Below, one piece after another: positions 33,386 through 41,558 of a stretch of 49,918 bases of DNA (the first letter of the stretch is position 1; every line of letters begins with the position of its first letter). Source of the stretch: an uncultured Succinatimonas sp. (lineage in GTDB: Bacteria; Pseudomonadota; Gammaproteobacteria; Enterobacterales; Succinivibrionaceae); NCBI GenBank assembly GCA_905201175.1, contig CAJKNC010000002.1, positions 1-49,918 of the forward strand, read 5' to 3'. A program made the translations under genes and the position numbers. The notes under the pieces are model-generated. The model had not been told where the DNA came from. It worked only from the letters and a program-made list of their open reading frames with translations, and ran no database searches.

Positions 33386-33742
33386 CTACTTCTTCACACT
33401 CTTGCGCGGGCCCTTGCGGGTACGAGCATTGGTTTTAGTACGCTGACCGCGAACTGGTAAGCCGCGGCGGTGGCGTAAGCCACGATAGGTACCAAGATCA
33501 ATGAGACGCTTGATGTTCATGGAAATTTCGCGACGAAGGTCACCTTCTACGGTGAACTTAGCAACTTCAGCACGAATCTGGTCTACTACCTGTTCGTCGA
33601 TATCTTTGAACTTGGTGGTAGGTTCAACCCCAACGGCGGCGAGAATATCGCGAGCGCGGGTCGGGCCGATGCCATAGATCGATTGCAAAGCAATCATGGC
33701 AATCTTTTGGTCAGGCACATTAATGCCAGCTATACGGGCCAC
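33386..33742 (-). CDS. rpsM: 30S ribosomal protein S13
   Basis: First gene of the alpha operon, 118 residues. MARIAGINVPDQKIA, YGIGPTRARDILAAVGV and the basic tail (TYRGLRHRRGLPVRGQRTK) are standard. The start codon is GTG, as in E. coli, and codons 2-4 (GCC CGT) can pair with the leader in a pseudoknot. AGGAG is upstream. Confidence 0.98.
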   Translation of the reverse strand: MARIAGINVPDQKIAMIALQSIYGIGPTRARDILAAVGVEPTTKFKDIDEQVVDQIRAEVAKFTVEGDLRREISMNIKRLIDLGTYRGLRHRRGLPVRGQRTKTNARTRKGPRKSVKK

Positions 33743-33816
33743 TATCGATCTCCTAATAAAAGGTCTATTAAAAACAACGGTTGCTGCAAAGCCCGTTTAA
33801 TGGATACGCAACAACC
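33734..33816 (-). promoter_or_regulatory. S4-type pseudoknot leader at the rpsM start
   Basis: The leader stem GGTTG.../CAACAACC (33779-33816) encloses AAACGGGCTTTGCAGCA, which resembles the E. coli alpha-operon leader as I recall it. GCCCGT (plus 33791-33796) is exactly complementary to ACGGGC (plus 33734-33739) just after the GTG start. This allows the known start-site pseudoknot that S4 protein stabilises. Confidence 0.75.
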
Positions 33817-33842
33817 ACTATAGTGCACATTGGCATGTCAGA

Positions 33843-33874
33843 ACGGCACCCAAGGATAAAACCTAAGGTGCCGT
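33843..33874 (-). other. leader hairpin near the 5' end of the alpha operon mRNA
   Basis: ACGGCACC and GGTGCCGT form a perfect 8 bp stem, with an inner AGG/CCT helix across a small internal loop. It starts about 6 bases after the predicted transcription start, so it would cap the 5' end of the alpha mRNA. Confidence 0.6.
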
Positions 33875-33886
33875 ATAAACTGTATG

Positions 33887-33915
33887 ATTATACAGAAATC
33901 TATTTAGATGTTCAA
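33887..33915 (-). promoter_or_regulatory. sigma-70 promoter of the alpha operon
   Basis: TTGAAC (33910-33915), 17-base spacer, perfect TATAAT (33887-33892) on the minus strand. It starts about 20 bases after the rpmJ stop. The -35 box lies inside a GATGTT/AACATC inverted repeat (33907-33922) that could also be the 3' hairpin of the spc operon. Confidence 0.8.
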
Positions 33916-33934
33916 GAACATCTTTACAAAAGCA

Positions 33935-34048
33935 TTAGCCCTGACGTTGCTTATGCTTAGGATTGCTGCAGATAATGCGAACTACACCGTGGCGACGAAC
34001 GACTTTGCAGTTGCGACACATCTTTTTAACTGAAGCACCAACTTTCAT
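33935..34048 (-). CDS. rpmJ: 50S ribosomal protein L36
   Basis: A 37-residue gene that begins MKVGASVKKMCRNCKVVRR and ends PKHKQRQG. It has the zinc-ribbon ligands Cys11, Cys14, Cys27 and His32, so it is the zinc-containing (C+) form. It lies 29 bases after secY and closes the spc operon, as in E. coli. Confidence 0.97.
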   Translation of the reverse strand: MKVGASVKKMCRNCKVVRRHGVVRIICSNPKHKQRQG

Positions 34049-34077
34049 TTTTTTCTCCCATAACAGAGTGAAAAACT

Positions 34078-35424
34078 CTAACGGCCATAATTCCGAAGGT
34101 TTGCCTTACGCATGATATCGCCATATTGCTGATTCATCATGTGACTTTGAAGCTGAGCCACGAAATCCATGCTGACCACTACGATAATCAGTAATGAAGT
34201 ACCACCAAAATAGAACTGAACATTAAACCAGTTCATGAGTAATTGTGGTACCAGGCATACCAACACCATGTATAAAGAACCACTCAGGGTCAAACGAGTC
34301 ATCACCTTATCGATGAAACGAGCTGTTTGCTCGCCCGGGCGGATACCAGGAATAAAAGCTCCACTCTTCTTCAAATTCTCCGCCACATCGCGAGGATTGA
34401 ATACCAGCGCAGTATAGAAGAAAGTAAAGAATATGATAGCTGAAGCATACAACAACTCATAAAGCGGCTGACCTGGCTGGAGGAACATAGAAATTTCCTG
34501 AAGCACATTAGCCACAGCATTATCGCCCTGACTAAACCATGATACAACTGTACCTGGGAATAAGATTATCGACGACGCAAAAATAGCCGGGATAACGCCA
34601 GATAAGTTAATCTTTAACGGCAAAGTGGAGCGTGGCTGTGAGTAAATACGGTTGCCCATCTGACGCTTGGCATATTCGATAACAATTTTACGCTGACCAC
34701 GTTCAACGAAAACTACGAATAAGGTCACTAAGACTACAACTACACCAATAATCAACAGAGCAATAGTCGATAGATCGCCTTGGCGTGACTGCTCGAAGGT
34801 ACGAGCTAAAGCCGACGGCAATCCAGCGACGATACCAGCAAAGATAATAAGCGAAATACCATTGCCAATACCGCGTTCAGTAATCTGTTCTCCAAGCCAC
34901 ATCAAGAGCATTGTACCGGTTACAAGACTTACAGTTGTTACAAAGTAAAAACCAAAGCCTGGATTATCAACCAATCCTGGCATCATGTTAGGAATACCAG
35001 TGGCAATACCAAAAGCCTGAATGGCGGCTAAAAAGAGCGTAGCTACACGAGTGTACTGAGTAATCTTGCGACGACCAGATTCACCCTCTTTGCGTAATTC
35101 TGCTAAGTTCTTGTTAATAACTGCCAAAAGCTGAATGATAATGGCTGCAGAAATATAAGGCATGATACCTAATGCTAATACGGAAGCACGCTCTAACGCA
35201 CCGCCGGAAAACATATTGAACATGCCCAAGATGGTTCCGCTCTGCTCATCGAAAATGCGCTGCAGGACATCGGCATTTACACCTGGAACCGGAATATACG
35301 AACCAAGTCTGAAGACGACAAGTCCGATGAAGACGAAGAGTAGACGTGAACGCAACTCGCCGTTACCGGATTTGCTTTGTTGTGCTACTTCGCGACTTCT
35401 ATCAAATAGCGATTTTCTTGCCAT
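34078..35424 (-). CDS. secY: preprotein translocase subunit SecY
   Basis: Channel-forming subunit of the SecYEG translocon, 448 residues with ten transmembrane helices expected. Signatures include SYIPVPGVN near residue 42, MFSGGALERASVLALGIMPYI with the plug and helix 2, and GNGISLIIFAGI. The cytoplasmic loop RQMGNRIYSQPRSTLPLKIN and the C-terminal helix 10 follow. It lies between rplO and rpmJ in the spc operon. Confidence 0.98.
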   Translation of the reverse strand: MARKSLFDRSREVAQQSKSGNGELRSRLLFVFIGLVVFRLGSYIPVPGVNADVLQRIFDEQSGTILGMFNMFSGGALERASVLALGIMPYISAAIIIQLLAVINKNLAELRKEGESGRRKITQYTRVATLFLAAIQAFGIATGIPNMMPGLVDNPGFGFYFVTTVSLVTGTMLLMWLGEQITERGIGNGISLIIFAGIVAGLPSALARTFEQSRQGDLSTIALLIIGVVVVLVTLFVVFVERGQRKIVIEYAKRQMGNRIYSQPRSTLPLKINLSGVIPAIFASSIILFPGTVVSWFSQGDNAVANVLQEISMFLQPGQPLYELLYASAIIFFTFFYTALVFNPRDVAENLKKSGAFIPGIRPGEQTARFIDKVMTRLTLSGSLYMVLVCLVPQLLMNWFNVQFYFGGTSLLIIVVVSMDFVAQLQSHMMNQQYGDIMRKANLRNYGR

Positions 35425-35465
35425 GCAAAACCTCTATAGGGCATCTTGCGATGCCCAAAATTAAA

Positions 35466-36062
35466 TTACTTGGAAGCCTTCTTAGCTGCCTTTTGTTCGG
35501 CAGTCTTCTTAGCTGGCTTTTGGATACCGTCTTTAGCGAGCTTGTCAAGACGAGCCTGCTGTTTAGCAGCAGAACGCTTAGCAGAAGCCTCTAAACGAGT
35601 AGCAGCTTCAGTAATGTAAGCAGCTTCTTCAACGGAACCGCCGCAAGCCTCGATTGCAGCCTTAGCACCCTTAGTTACACCAAGACCCTTAACGGTAACT
35701 TTCTTAGTGAAATTAGGAACGCGGGATAATACAACCTTAACGAACTTATCCTTTTTGGTGATAAGACGAGCCTTTAATAAGGCGTCCATATCTACAACAT
35801 CACCTTCGATACGGTTTAAATCGTTTAAGGTAACTTCAGTAGTAACAGCAGCCTTAGGAGACCAGAAACCGAATTTCGGTAAACGGATCTTCATAGGAAT
35901 AGCGCCGCCCTCGAAGCCAGGACGCTTGTGAGCACTCTTACGGGCACCAGCACCTTTAACACCGCGGCCGCAGGTCTTACCGAGGCCAGAACCAATACCA
36001 CGACCGACGCGAACAGCTCTCTTGTGAGAACCTTCAGCCGGACTTAAAGTATTTAGAAACAT
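35466..36062 (-). CDS. rplO: 50S ribosomal protein L15 with long C-terminal extension
   Basis: The first ~145 residues are a normal L15 (RVGRGIGSGLGKTCGRG, GFEGGAIPMKIRLPKFGF, VKGLGVTKGAKAAIEACGG). About 50 further residues follow, rich in Lys and Ala (ending KKTAEQKAAKKASK), making 198 residues against 144 in E. coli. The tail is basic, probably helical or disordered, and may touch rRNA. The frame is clean to the stop. Confidence 0.97.
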   Translation of the reverse strand: MFLNTLSPAEGSHKRAVRVGRGIGSGLGKTCGRGVKGAGARKSAHKRPGFEGGAIPMKIRLPKFGFWSPKAAVTTEVTLNDLNRIEGDVVDMDALLKARLITKKDKFVKVVLSRVPNFTKKVTVKGLGVTKGAKAAIEACGGSVEEAAYITEAATRLEASAKRSAAKQQARLDKLAKDGIQKPAKKTAEQKAAKKASK

Positions 36063-36065
36063 CTT

Positions 36066-36251
36066 TTACTCCTCGACCTTGACCATATAGCTGATTTTAT
36101 TAATCATGCCGCGAACAGAAGGAGTATCCTCGAGTTCAACAGTATGACGAATACGGCGCAGACCCAGTCCCTTTAAGGTAGCAATGTGCTTGGGTAAACG
36201 GCCGATAGAACTCTTAGTCTGAGTAACTTTGATGGTTTTCTTCTCTGCCAT
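36066..36251 (-). CDS. rpmD: 50S ribosomal protein L30
   Basis: A 61-residue protein. KTIKVTQTKSSIGRLPKH and LGLRRIRHTVELEDTPSVRGMI-type pattern define L30. It lies 3 bases from both rpsE and rplO, the standard spc order. Confidence 0.98.
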   Translation of the reverse strand: MAEKKTIKVTQTKSSIGRLPKHIATLKGLGLRRIRHTVELEDTPSVRGMINKISYMVKVEE

Positions 36252-36254
36252 TTT

Positions 36255-36761
36255 TTACTCCAGAATTTCCTTAACCGAGAGACCACGCTTAGCAGCAACA
36301 GCCTCAGGGGTACGCATGGAAGCTAAAGCAGCAACAGTAGCACGAACTACGTTGATAGGATTGGTAGAACCATAAGCCTTAGCTAAAACGTTACGAACAC
36401 CGGCAACCTCAAGTACAGCACGCATAGCACCACCAGCAATAATACCGGTACCTTCAGCAGCAGGCTGCATGTAAACCATGGAACCTGAATGCTCACCCTT
36501 AACAGCGTGGAATAAGGTGCCATCATTTAAAGAGATGCTGTTATTGATATTGCGACGAGCCTGCTCGATAGCCTTTTGAATAGCAGCAGGAACTTCGCCA
36601 GCCTTACCATAACCAAAACCAACACGGCCATTACCATCACCGACAACAGTTAAAGCGGTGAAAGAGAAAATACGACCACCCTTAACAACTTTAGCTACAC
36701 GATTAACTGCAACTAATTTTTCCTGCAGTTCGCCAGCTTGAGTTTCATCTTTGTGTTGCAT
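36255..36761 (-). CDS. rpsE: 30S ribosomal protein S5
   Basis: S5 takes part in decoding accuracy. LQEKLVAVNRVAKVVKGGRIF and the S5 double-stranded-RNA-binding fold (GNGRVGFGYGKAGEVPAAIQKA) are present. I start at the ATG ending at 36761, 8 bases after AGGAG. The in-frame GTG nine bases earlier overlaps the ribosome site itself. It has 168 residues. Confidence 0.97.
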   Translation of the reverse strand: MQHKDETQAGELQEKLVAVNRVAKVVKGGRIFSFTALTVVGDGNGRVGFGYGKAGEVPAAIQKAIEQARRNINNSISLNDGTLFHAVKGEHSGSMVYMQPAAEGTGIIAGGAMRAVLEVAGVRNVLAKAYGSTNPINVVRATVAALASMRTPEAVAAKRGLSVKEILE

Positions 36762-36772
36762 CTGCTGCACTC

Positions 36773-37126
36773 CTAGAACTTAAGGCCGGCTTCACGAGCG
36801 GCGTCAGCTAAAGCTGCAACGCGACCGTGATACTGATAGCCAGATCTGTCAAAAGCTACGGTTTCAACCTTAGCGGCAATGGCACGCTCGGCAACAGTCT
36901 TGCCGATAAGCTTAGCAGCTTCAACGTTACCAGTGTACTTTAAATCTTTGATTAAATCTTTCTCTAAAGTACAAGCAGAGGCTAAAACACAATTATCTTT
37001 GTTAATTACCTGAGCATAGATGTGACGCGGGGTACGAGTAACAACTAAACGGGTTACGCCCAGCTCATGCATCTTTGAACGGGATTTAGTGGCGCGACGA
37101 ATACGTGCTTCTTTCTTGTCAAACAT
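36773..37126 (-). CDS. rplR: 50S ribosomal protein L18
   Basis: 5S rRNA-binding protein of 117 residues, as in E. coli. KKEARIRRATKSR, LVVTRTPRHIYAQVI and the terminal AFDRSGYQYHGRVAALADA are diagnostic. Confidence 0.98.
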   Translation of the reverse strand: MFDKKEARIRRATKSRSKMHELGVTRLVVTRTPRHIYAQVINKDNCVLASACTLEKDLIKDLKYTGNVEAAKLIGKTVAERAIAAKVETVAFDRSGYQYHGRVAALADAAREAGLKF

Positions 37127-37140
37127 GTTATGCCACCCTG

Positions 37141-37674
37141 TTATTTCTTCTTAGCTTCTTTAATGACGATAACTTCGTCTGCGTAACGTACGCCCTTGCC
37201 CTTATAAGGCTCTGGAGCACGGAATGCACGGATCTTAGCAGCAGTCTGTCCTAAAACAATCTTATCGAAGCCTTTGAGGACAACGTCAGTCTGAGTAGGG
37301 CACTCGGCAGTGATGCCTTCCGGCAACTCGAAGTCAATCGGATGAGAGTAACCTAAAACGAGGTTCAATACATTGCCCTTTACAGCAGCTCTATAACCAA
37401 CGCCTACCAACTTGAGCTTCTTTTCAAAGCCCTTGTCTAAGCCGATTACAATGTTGTTTAACAAAGCACGGGCAGTACCTGACTGCATGTTGGAATCAGT
37501 AGTTTCCTCTTTCTGAGCTACAGAGAGGACATTGTTTTCACATTTAACGGCAACGCTGTCGTGCACATTAAGAACCATCTCGCCCTTCTTGGACTTGACG
37601 GTAACTTTCTGGCCTTCAATCAGGACTTCAACGCCCTGAGGAACGTTGATGTGTTCCTTAGCAATACGAGACAT
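37141..37674 (-). CDS. rplF: 50S ribosomal protein L6
   Basis: A 177-residue, two-domain rRNA-binding protein. MSRIAKEHINVPQGVEV start, KLVGVGYRAAVKGNVLNL core and the C-terminal FRAPEPYKGKGVRYADE signature are clear. Confidence 0.98.
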   Translation of the reverse strand: MSRIAKEHINVPQGVEVLIEGQKVTVKSKKGEMVLNVHDSVAVKCENNVLSVAQKEETTDSNMQSGTARALLNNIVIGLDKGFEKKLKLVGVGYRAAVKGNVLNLVLGYSHPIDFELPEGITAECPTQTDVVLKGFDKIVLGQTAAKIRAFRAPEPYKGKGVRYADEVIVIKEAKKK

Positions 37675-37685
37675 CTATCCTCCCC

Positions 37686-38075
37686 TTATGCGACGTAGCA
37701 AATAACTTCGCCGCCCAAGCCGTCCTTACGGGCAGCACGATCGGTCATTAAGCCTTTAGAAGTGGAAACCACTGCAATACCTAAACCGTTCATAATACGC
37801 GGCAAATCGCGGCTCTTCTTATATACACGCAGACCAGGGCGAGAAACACGCTGGATGAGCTCTACAACCGGTTTGCCTTCGTAATACTTAAGGCCGATTT
37901 CCAAAACTTTCTTGACGTCACCGTTCTCGGAGACAGAAGCAATATAGCCCTCTTTTAAGAGCAGATTAGCAATAGCTAATTTCTGCTTGGAAGACGGCAT
38001 AGTAACACTAACTTTGCCAGAAGCCTGGCCGTTACGGATACGGGTTAATAAATCCGCAATCGGATCTTGAATCAT
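37686..38075 (-). CDS. rpsH: 30S ribosomal protein S8
   Basis: A 129-residue central-domain protein; in E. coli it represses the spc operon. MIQDPIADLLTRIRNGQ and GLGIAVVSTSKGLMTDRAAR are standard. I could not pick out an S8 operator at the rplE start by eye. Confidence 0.98.
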   Translation of the reverse strand: MIQDPIADLLTRIRNGQASGKVSVTMPSSKQKLAIANLLLKEGYIASVSENGDVKKVLEIGLKYYEGKPVVELIQRVSRPGLRVYKKSRDLPRIMNGLGIAVVSTSKGLMTDRAARKDGLGGEVICYVA

Positions 38076-38089
38076 GTGAGTCTCTCCTA

Positions 38090-38395
38090 TTACCAGCTGG
38101 CCTTATGCAATCCAGGGATTTCGCCACGCATCATGTGTTCGCGAAGCTTAATACGGCAAAGGCCGAACTTGCGTAAATAACCATGCGGACGACCAGTCTC
38201 GCTGCAGCGATTGCGCTGACGGCAAGGGCTAGAATCACGCGGTAAGGCAGCAAGGGCCTGAACAGCGGCAAAGCGGTCTTCCTCGGAAGTAGACACGCAT
38301 GAAATAATCTTTTTGAGCTCTGAACGCTTTGCACGATATTTCTCGCACAAACGCTGTCTTTTCAGATCTCTGTTCTTCATAGAAGTCTTAGCCAT
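38090..38395 (-). CDS. rpsN: 30S ribosomal protein S14 (zinc-free form)
   Basis: A 101-residue S14 of the long, zinc-independent type: there is no CxxC pair, and RNRCSETGRPHGYLRKFGL leads into the C-terminal REHMMRGEIPGLHKASW. It pairs with the zinc-type L36 in the same operon. Confidence 0.98.
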   Translation of the reverse strand: MAKTSMKNRDLKRQRLCEKYRAKRSELKKIISCVSTSEEDRFAAVQALAALPRDSSPCRQRNRCSETGRPHGYLRKFGLCRIKLREHMMRGEIPGLHKASW

Positions 38396-38410
38396 GAGTT
38401 CATCCTCGAA

Positions 38411-38962
38411 TTACTTATTGGCCTGAGTACGGAAAGGGAAGTTGAAAGCCTGTAATAAAGCACGGCCTTCATCATCAGTCTTAGCAGTGGTAGTAATAGT
38501 AATATCCATACCACGAATTGCATCAACCTTATCGTAGTCAATCTCAGGGAAAATGATCTGCTCGCGTACGCCCATGGAGTAATTGCCTCTGCCGTCAAAA
38601 GACTTAGAGGATAAACCACGGAAATCACGGATACGTGGAATTGCGATCACAATTAAACGCTCGAGGAATTCCCACATGCGCTCACCACGCAGGGTAACTT
38701 TACAACCGATTGGATATCCCTCACGAATATGGAAGCCCGCTACAGATTTGCGAACCTTGGTGATTAACGGCTTCTGACCAGAAATAGCGGCCATGTCGCG
38801 TGCTGCATTCTCTAAAACTTTCTTGTCTGCAACAGCTTCACCAACACCCATATTGAGGGTGATCTTCACAATCCGAGGGACTTGCATGACTGAATTGTAA
38901 CCAAATTGTTCTGTTAAGGCTTTGATTACTTCCTGCTTGTATAAATCATGCAGTTTCGCCAT
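38411..38962 (-). CDS. rplE: 50S ribosomal protein L5
   Basis: 5S rRNA-binding protein, 183 residues. VPRIVKITLNMGVGEAV, GQKPLITKVRKSVAGF and PEIDYDKVDAIRGMDITI define it. It is four residues longer than in E. coli. Confidence 0.98.
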   Translation of the reverse strand: MAKLHDLYKQEVIKALTEQFGYNSVMQVPRIVKITLNMGVGEAVADKKVLENAARDMAAISGQKPLITKVRKSVAGFHIREGYPIGCKVTLRGERMWEFLERLIVIAIPRIRDFRGLSSKSFDGRGNYSMGVREQIIFPEIDYDKVDAIRGMDITITTTAKTDDEGRALLQAFNFPFRTQANK

Positions 38963-38987
38963 CGTTATTCTCCTACTTATTTAACAC

Positions 38988-39317
38988 TTATTTGGTCGGG
39001 GTAGAAATAATCTTGTCGTTAGACTTGAAAACGCGTACTTTCTTGCCGTCTTCAAACTTAAAACCGACACGATCAGCTTTCTTGGTATCTGGGTTATAGA
39101 TAGCCACGTTGGAAATATCAACAGGGGCTTCAATGTCCACAATACCGCCGGCCTGATTAAGGTTAGGGTTTGCCTTTTGGTGTTTTTTCTTGACATTAAT
39201 GCCTTCAACTAACACCTTGTGCTCACTCGGGAAAACACGGGTAACTTTACCAGTCTTACCCTTATCTTTACCGGTGATGACGATTACTTCGTCATTGGTG
39301 CGAATTTTCGCTGCCAT
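38988..39317 (-). CDS. rplX: 50S ribosomal protein L24
   Basis: Assembly-initiating L24, 109 residues. The KOW motif (DEVIVITGKDKGKTGKVTRV) is followed by VLVEGINVKKKHQK and the VGFKFEDGKKVRVFK end. Confidence 0.98.
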   Translation of the reverse strand: MAAKIRTNDEVIVITGKDKGKTGKVTRVFPSEHKVLVEGINVKKKHQKANPNLNQAGGIVDIEAPVDISNVAIYNPDTKKADRVGFKFEDGKKVRVFKSNDKIISTPTK

Positions 39318-39334
39318 TTTTCTAATACCCTCTC

Positions 39335-39703
39335 TTAGAGTACTTCTGGGGCTAAGGACACAATCTTCATAAATTGTTCGGTACGCAATTCACGAGTAAC
39401 TGGTCCGAAAATACGAGTGCCCATAGGCTCATGCTGCGAAGTCAAAAGAACTGCAGCGTTGCTATCAAAGCGAATGAGAGAACCATCAGCGCGACGTACA
39501 CCTTTCTTAGTACGAACTACAACTGCGTCTACAACATCGCCCTTCTTGACTTTGCCGCGCGGAATCGCGTCTTTGACAGAGACTTTAATAATGTCGCCAA
39601 TGCCTGCGTAACGGCGGTGAGAACCACCTAAAACCTTGATACACATTACAGCACGTGCGCCAGAATTATCCGCGACGTCAAGTATGCTTTGCATCTGGAT
39701 CAT
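39335..39703 (-). CDS. rplN: 50S ribosomal protein L14
   Basis: First gene of the spc operon, 122 residues. MIQMQSILDVADNSGARAVMCIKVLGG and the GTRIFGPVTRELR end are standard. GGAG precedes the ATG. It is separated from rpsQ by 144 bases containing a hairpin and promoter-like boxes. Confidence 0.98.
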   Translation of the reverse strand: MIQMQSILDVADNSGARAVMCIKVLGGSHRRYAGIGDIIKVSVKDAIPRGKVKKGDVVDAVVVRTKKGVRRADGSLIRFDSNAAVLLTSQHEPMGTRIFGPVTRELRTEQFMKIVSLAPEVL

Positions 39704-39739
39704 TGCAAATGCTCCGGTTTAAAAACTAAAACAACTCCT

Positions 39740-39812
39740 CTCTCACACTAAGAGAGAAGGCGATATAATTTAACATAAATATAACAAGACCGCAAGACAT
39801 AAATATCTTGCG
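39740..39812 (-). promoter_or_regulatory. probable spc operon promoter region
   Basis: This marks the start of the spc operon, as in E. coli where the promoter lies between rpsQ and rplN. On the minus strand TTGCGG is followed 17 bases later by TAAATT, and an overlapping TTGTTA is 16 bases from TATATC. Both pairs are imperfect. A short CTCTC/GAGAG hairpin sits between these boxes and the rplN ribosome site. Confidence 0.5.
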
Positions 39813-39813
39813 G
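39790..39813 (-). terminator. hairpin ending the S10 operon
   Basis: CCGCAAGA and TCTTGCGG make a perfect 8 bp stem with an 8-base loop, 34 bases after the rpsQ stop. It is followed by TCTTGTTAT on the minus strand, a poor U-run. It is probably a partial terminator between the S10 and spc operons. Confidence 0.5.
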
Positions 39814-39847
39814 CCTAAAATTAATTTTAAAAGCTAAAAGCTTTTAA

Positions 39848-40123
39848 TTAGGCTTTAGGAGAGTGCTCAATAACTTTAACAATCTTCCAAGAAATAGTCT
39901 TTGCTACCGGACGGCACTCGCAAATCTCAACAAGATCACCAGTCTTAGCGATATTCTCGCTATCAGCTACGTGGAACTTGGTGGTACGGGTGATGATTTT
40001 GCCATATACTGGATGAGTAATACGGCGCTCAACAGCAACTACACAAGCCTTCTGCATTTTGTCGCTAACAACGCGGCCACGGAGGGAGCGGGCCACTTTC
40101 TCGGCGTTCTGGATATCAGACAT
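39848..40123 (-). CDS. rpsQ: 30S ribosomal protein S17
   Basis: Last gene of the S10 operon, 91 residues. LRGRVVSDKMQKACVVAVER and DLVEICECRPVAKTISWKIV are the S17 signatures. Confidence 0.98.
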   Translation of the reverse strand: MSDIQNAEKVARSLRGRVVSDKMQKACVVAVERRITHPVYGKIITRTTKFHVADSENIAKTGDLVEICECRPVAKTISWKIVKVIEHSPKA

Positions 40124-40135
40124 TCAACTCTTCCT

Positions 40136-40339
40136 CTACTTGGCGCTTTCTGAGGCTAATTTCTCAGAAAGAATGGTGTTTACACGTGCAATGTTGCGAC
40201 GTACTTTTCTAACGTTGTCAGTCTGAGACAGTGAACCTGTCTTTAACTGGAAACGGAGATTGAACTGCTCGCGCTGTAAGCCTGAGAGCTCAGTCTTTAA
40301 CTCCTCAACGGATTTATTGCGTAAATCATTAGTCTGCAT
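40136..40339 (-). CDS. rpmC: 50S ribosomal protein L29
   Basis: A 67-residue helical-hairpin protein near the exit tunnel (MQTNDLRNKSVEELKTEL, FNLRFQLKTGSLSQTDNVR). It overlaps rplP by one base. Confidence 0.98.
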   Translation of the reverse strand: MQTNDLRNKSVEELKTELSGLQREQFNLRFQLKTGSLSQTDNVRKVRRNIARVNTILSEKLASESAK

Positions 40340-40752
40340 TAGATCACCTGCTTACGAACAAAAGTGGTGGTAACTGAAAGTTTAGCTGCAGCAAGACGGA
40401 AAGCCTCACGAGCAACTTCTTCAGTAATGCCGCCGATCTCGAACAGTACGCGGCCAGGCTGAATAGGGGCAACCCAGTATTCAACTGTACCTTTGCCTTT
40501 ACCCATACGAACACCAAGAGCTTTCTGGGTGATAGGCTTGTCCGGGAATACACGGATCCAAACTTTACCTTCACGCTTCATCTCACGGGTGAAAGCACGA
40601 CGGGCAGCTTCAATCTCACGGGCAGTAATCTGACCACGAGAGGTAGCCTTTAAACCATACTCGCCGAAGGAAACGATGGAACCGGCGTAGGCCAGACCTT
40701 CATTGCGACCTTTTTGAGTCTTACGATATTTCGTACGTTTAGGTTGTAACAT
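40339..40752 (-). CDS. rplP: 50S ribosomal protein L16
   Basis: A 137-residue protein at the A-site/peptidyl-transferase rim. MLQPKRTKYRKTQKGRN, RAFTREMKREGKVWIRVFPDK and GKGKGTVEYWVAPIQPGR are diagnostic. Confidence 0.98.
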   Translation of the reverse strand: MLQPKRTKYRKTQKGRNEGLAYAGSIVSFGEYGLKATSRGQITAREIEAARRAFTREMKREGKVWIRVFPDKPITQKALGVRMGKGKGTVEYWVAPIQPGRVLFEIGGITEEVAREAFRLAAAKLSVTTTFVRKQVI

Positions 40753-40767
40753 TTAATCCTTCCTCCG

Positions 40768-41556
40768 TTACTCAGCAGCCTTTTCAGCTGGAGCATCTTC
40801 GGTCTTACGGGCACCGCGGCGGCCACGACCAGGACGAGCCTGATTGTTGTCGTCACGACGATGTCTACGACCAGCTGGAGTAGCCGCGCCGTTCTTGTCC
40901 TCAGACTCTTCCTGGGTTAAAGGCAAACCGCCTAAAATCTCACCCTTAAAGATCCAGACCTTAACACCAATTACACCGTAGGTGGTGACAGCCTCTGATA
41001 AAGCATAGTCGATATCAGCACGTAAAGTGTGAAGAGGTACGCGACCTTCACGCAACCACTCAGTACGAGCGATTTCGGCGCCGCCTAAGCGACCAGAAAC
41101 CTCAACCTTGATACCCTTGGCTCCAACACGCATTGCATTCTGAATAGCCTTCTTCATAGCGCGGCGGAACATTACACGACGCTCTAACTGAGAGGCGATA
41201 GAATCAGCAACTAACTTAGCATCTAAATCCGGCTTGCGAATTTCAGAGATGTTAACTTGAGCAGGAACACCAGCAATAGCACTGATCTTCTTGCGTAACT
41301 TCTCTACGTCTTCACCCTTCTTACCGATTACAATGCCAGGACGAGCAGTGCAAATAGTTACGCGAACGCTCTTAGCTGGACGATCGATAATGATCTTGGA
41401 AACGGAGGCATTCTTTAACTCAGTAGTCAGATACTTACGAATCTCGGCATCGCTCTTGATATTAGCCGGGAAATTTGCAGTAGATGCGTACCAGACAGAA
41501 GAGTAAGGCTTGGTAATGCCAAGACGAATTCCGTTAGGATTAATTTTCTGGCCCAT
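40768..41556 (-). CDS. rpsC: 30S ribosomal protein S3 with basic C-terminal extension
   Basis: S3 lies at the mRNA entry channel. GQKINPNGIRLGITKPYSS, the KH motif PGIVIGKKGEDVEKLRKK and VKVWIFKGEILGG are present. The protein has 262 residues against 233 in E. coli; the extra tail is rich in Arg, Gly and Ala (GRRHRRDDNNQARPGRGRR) and ends APAEKAAE. Confidence 0.98.
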   Translation of the reverse strand: MGQKINPNGIRLGITKPYSSVWYASTANFPANIKSDAEIRKYLTTELKNASVSKIIIDRPAKSVRVTICTARPGIVIGKKGEDVEKLRKKISAIAGVPAQVNISEIRKPDLDAKLVADSIASQLERRVMFRRAMKKAIQNAMRVGAKGIKVEVSGRLGGAEIARTEWLREGRVPLHTLRADIDYALSEAVTTYGVIGVKVWIFKGEILGGLPLTQEESEDKNGAATPAGRRHRRDDNNQARPGRGRRGARKTEDAPAEKAAE

Positions 41557-41558
41557 GG

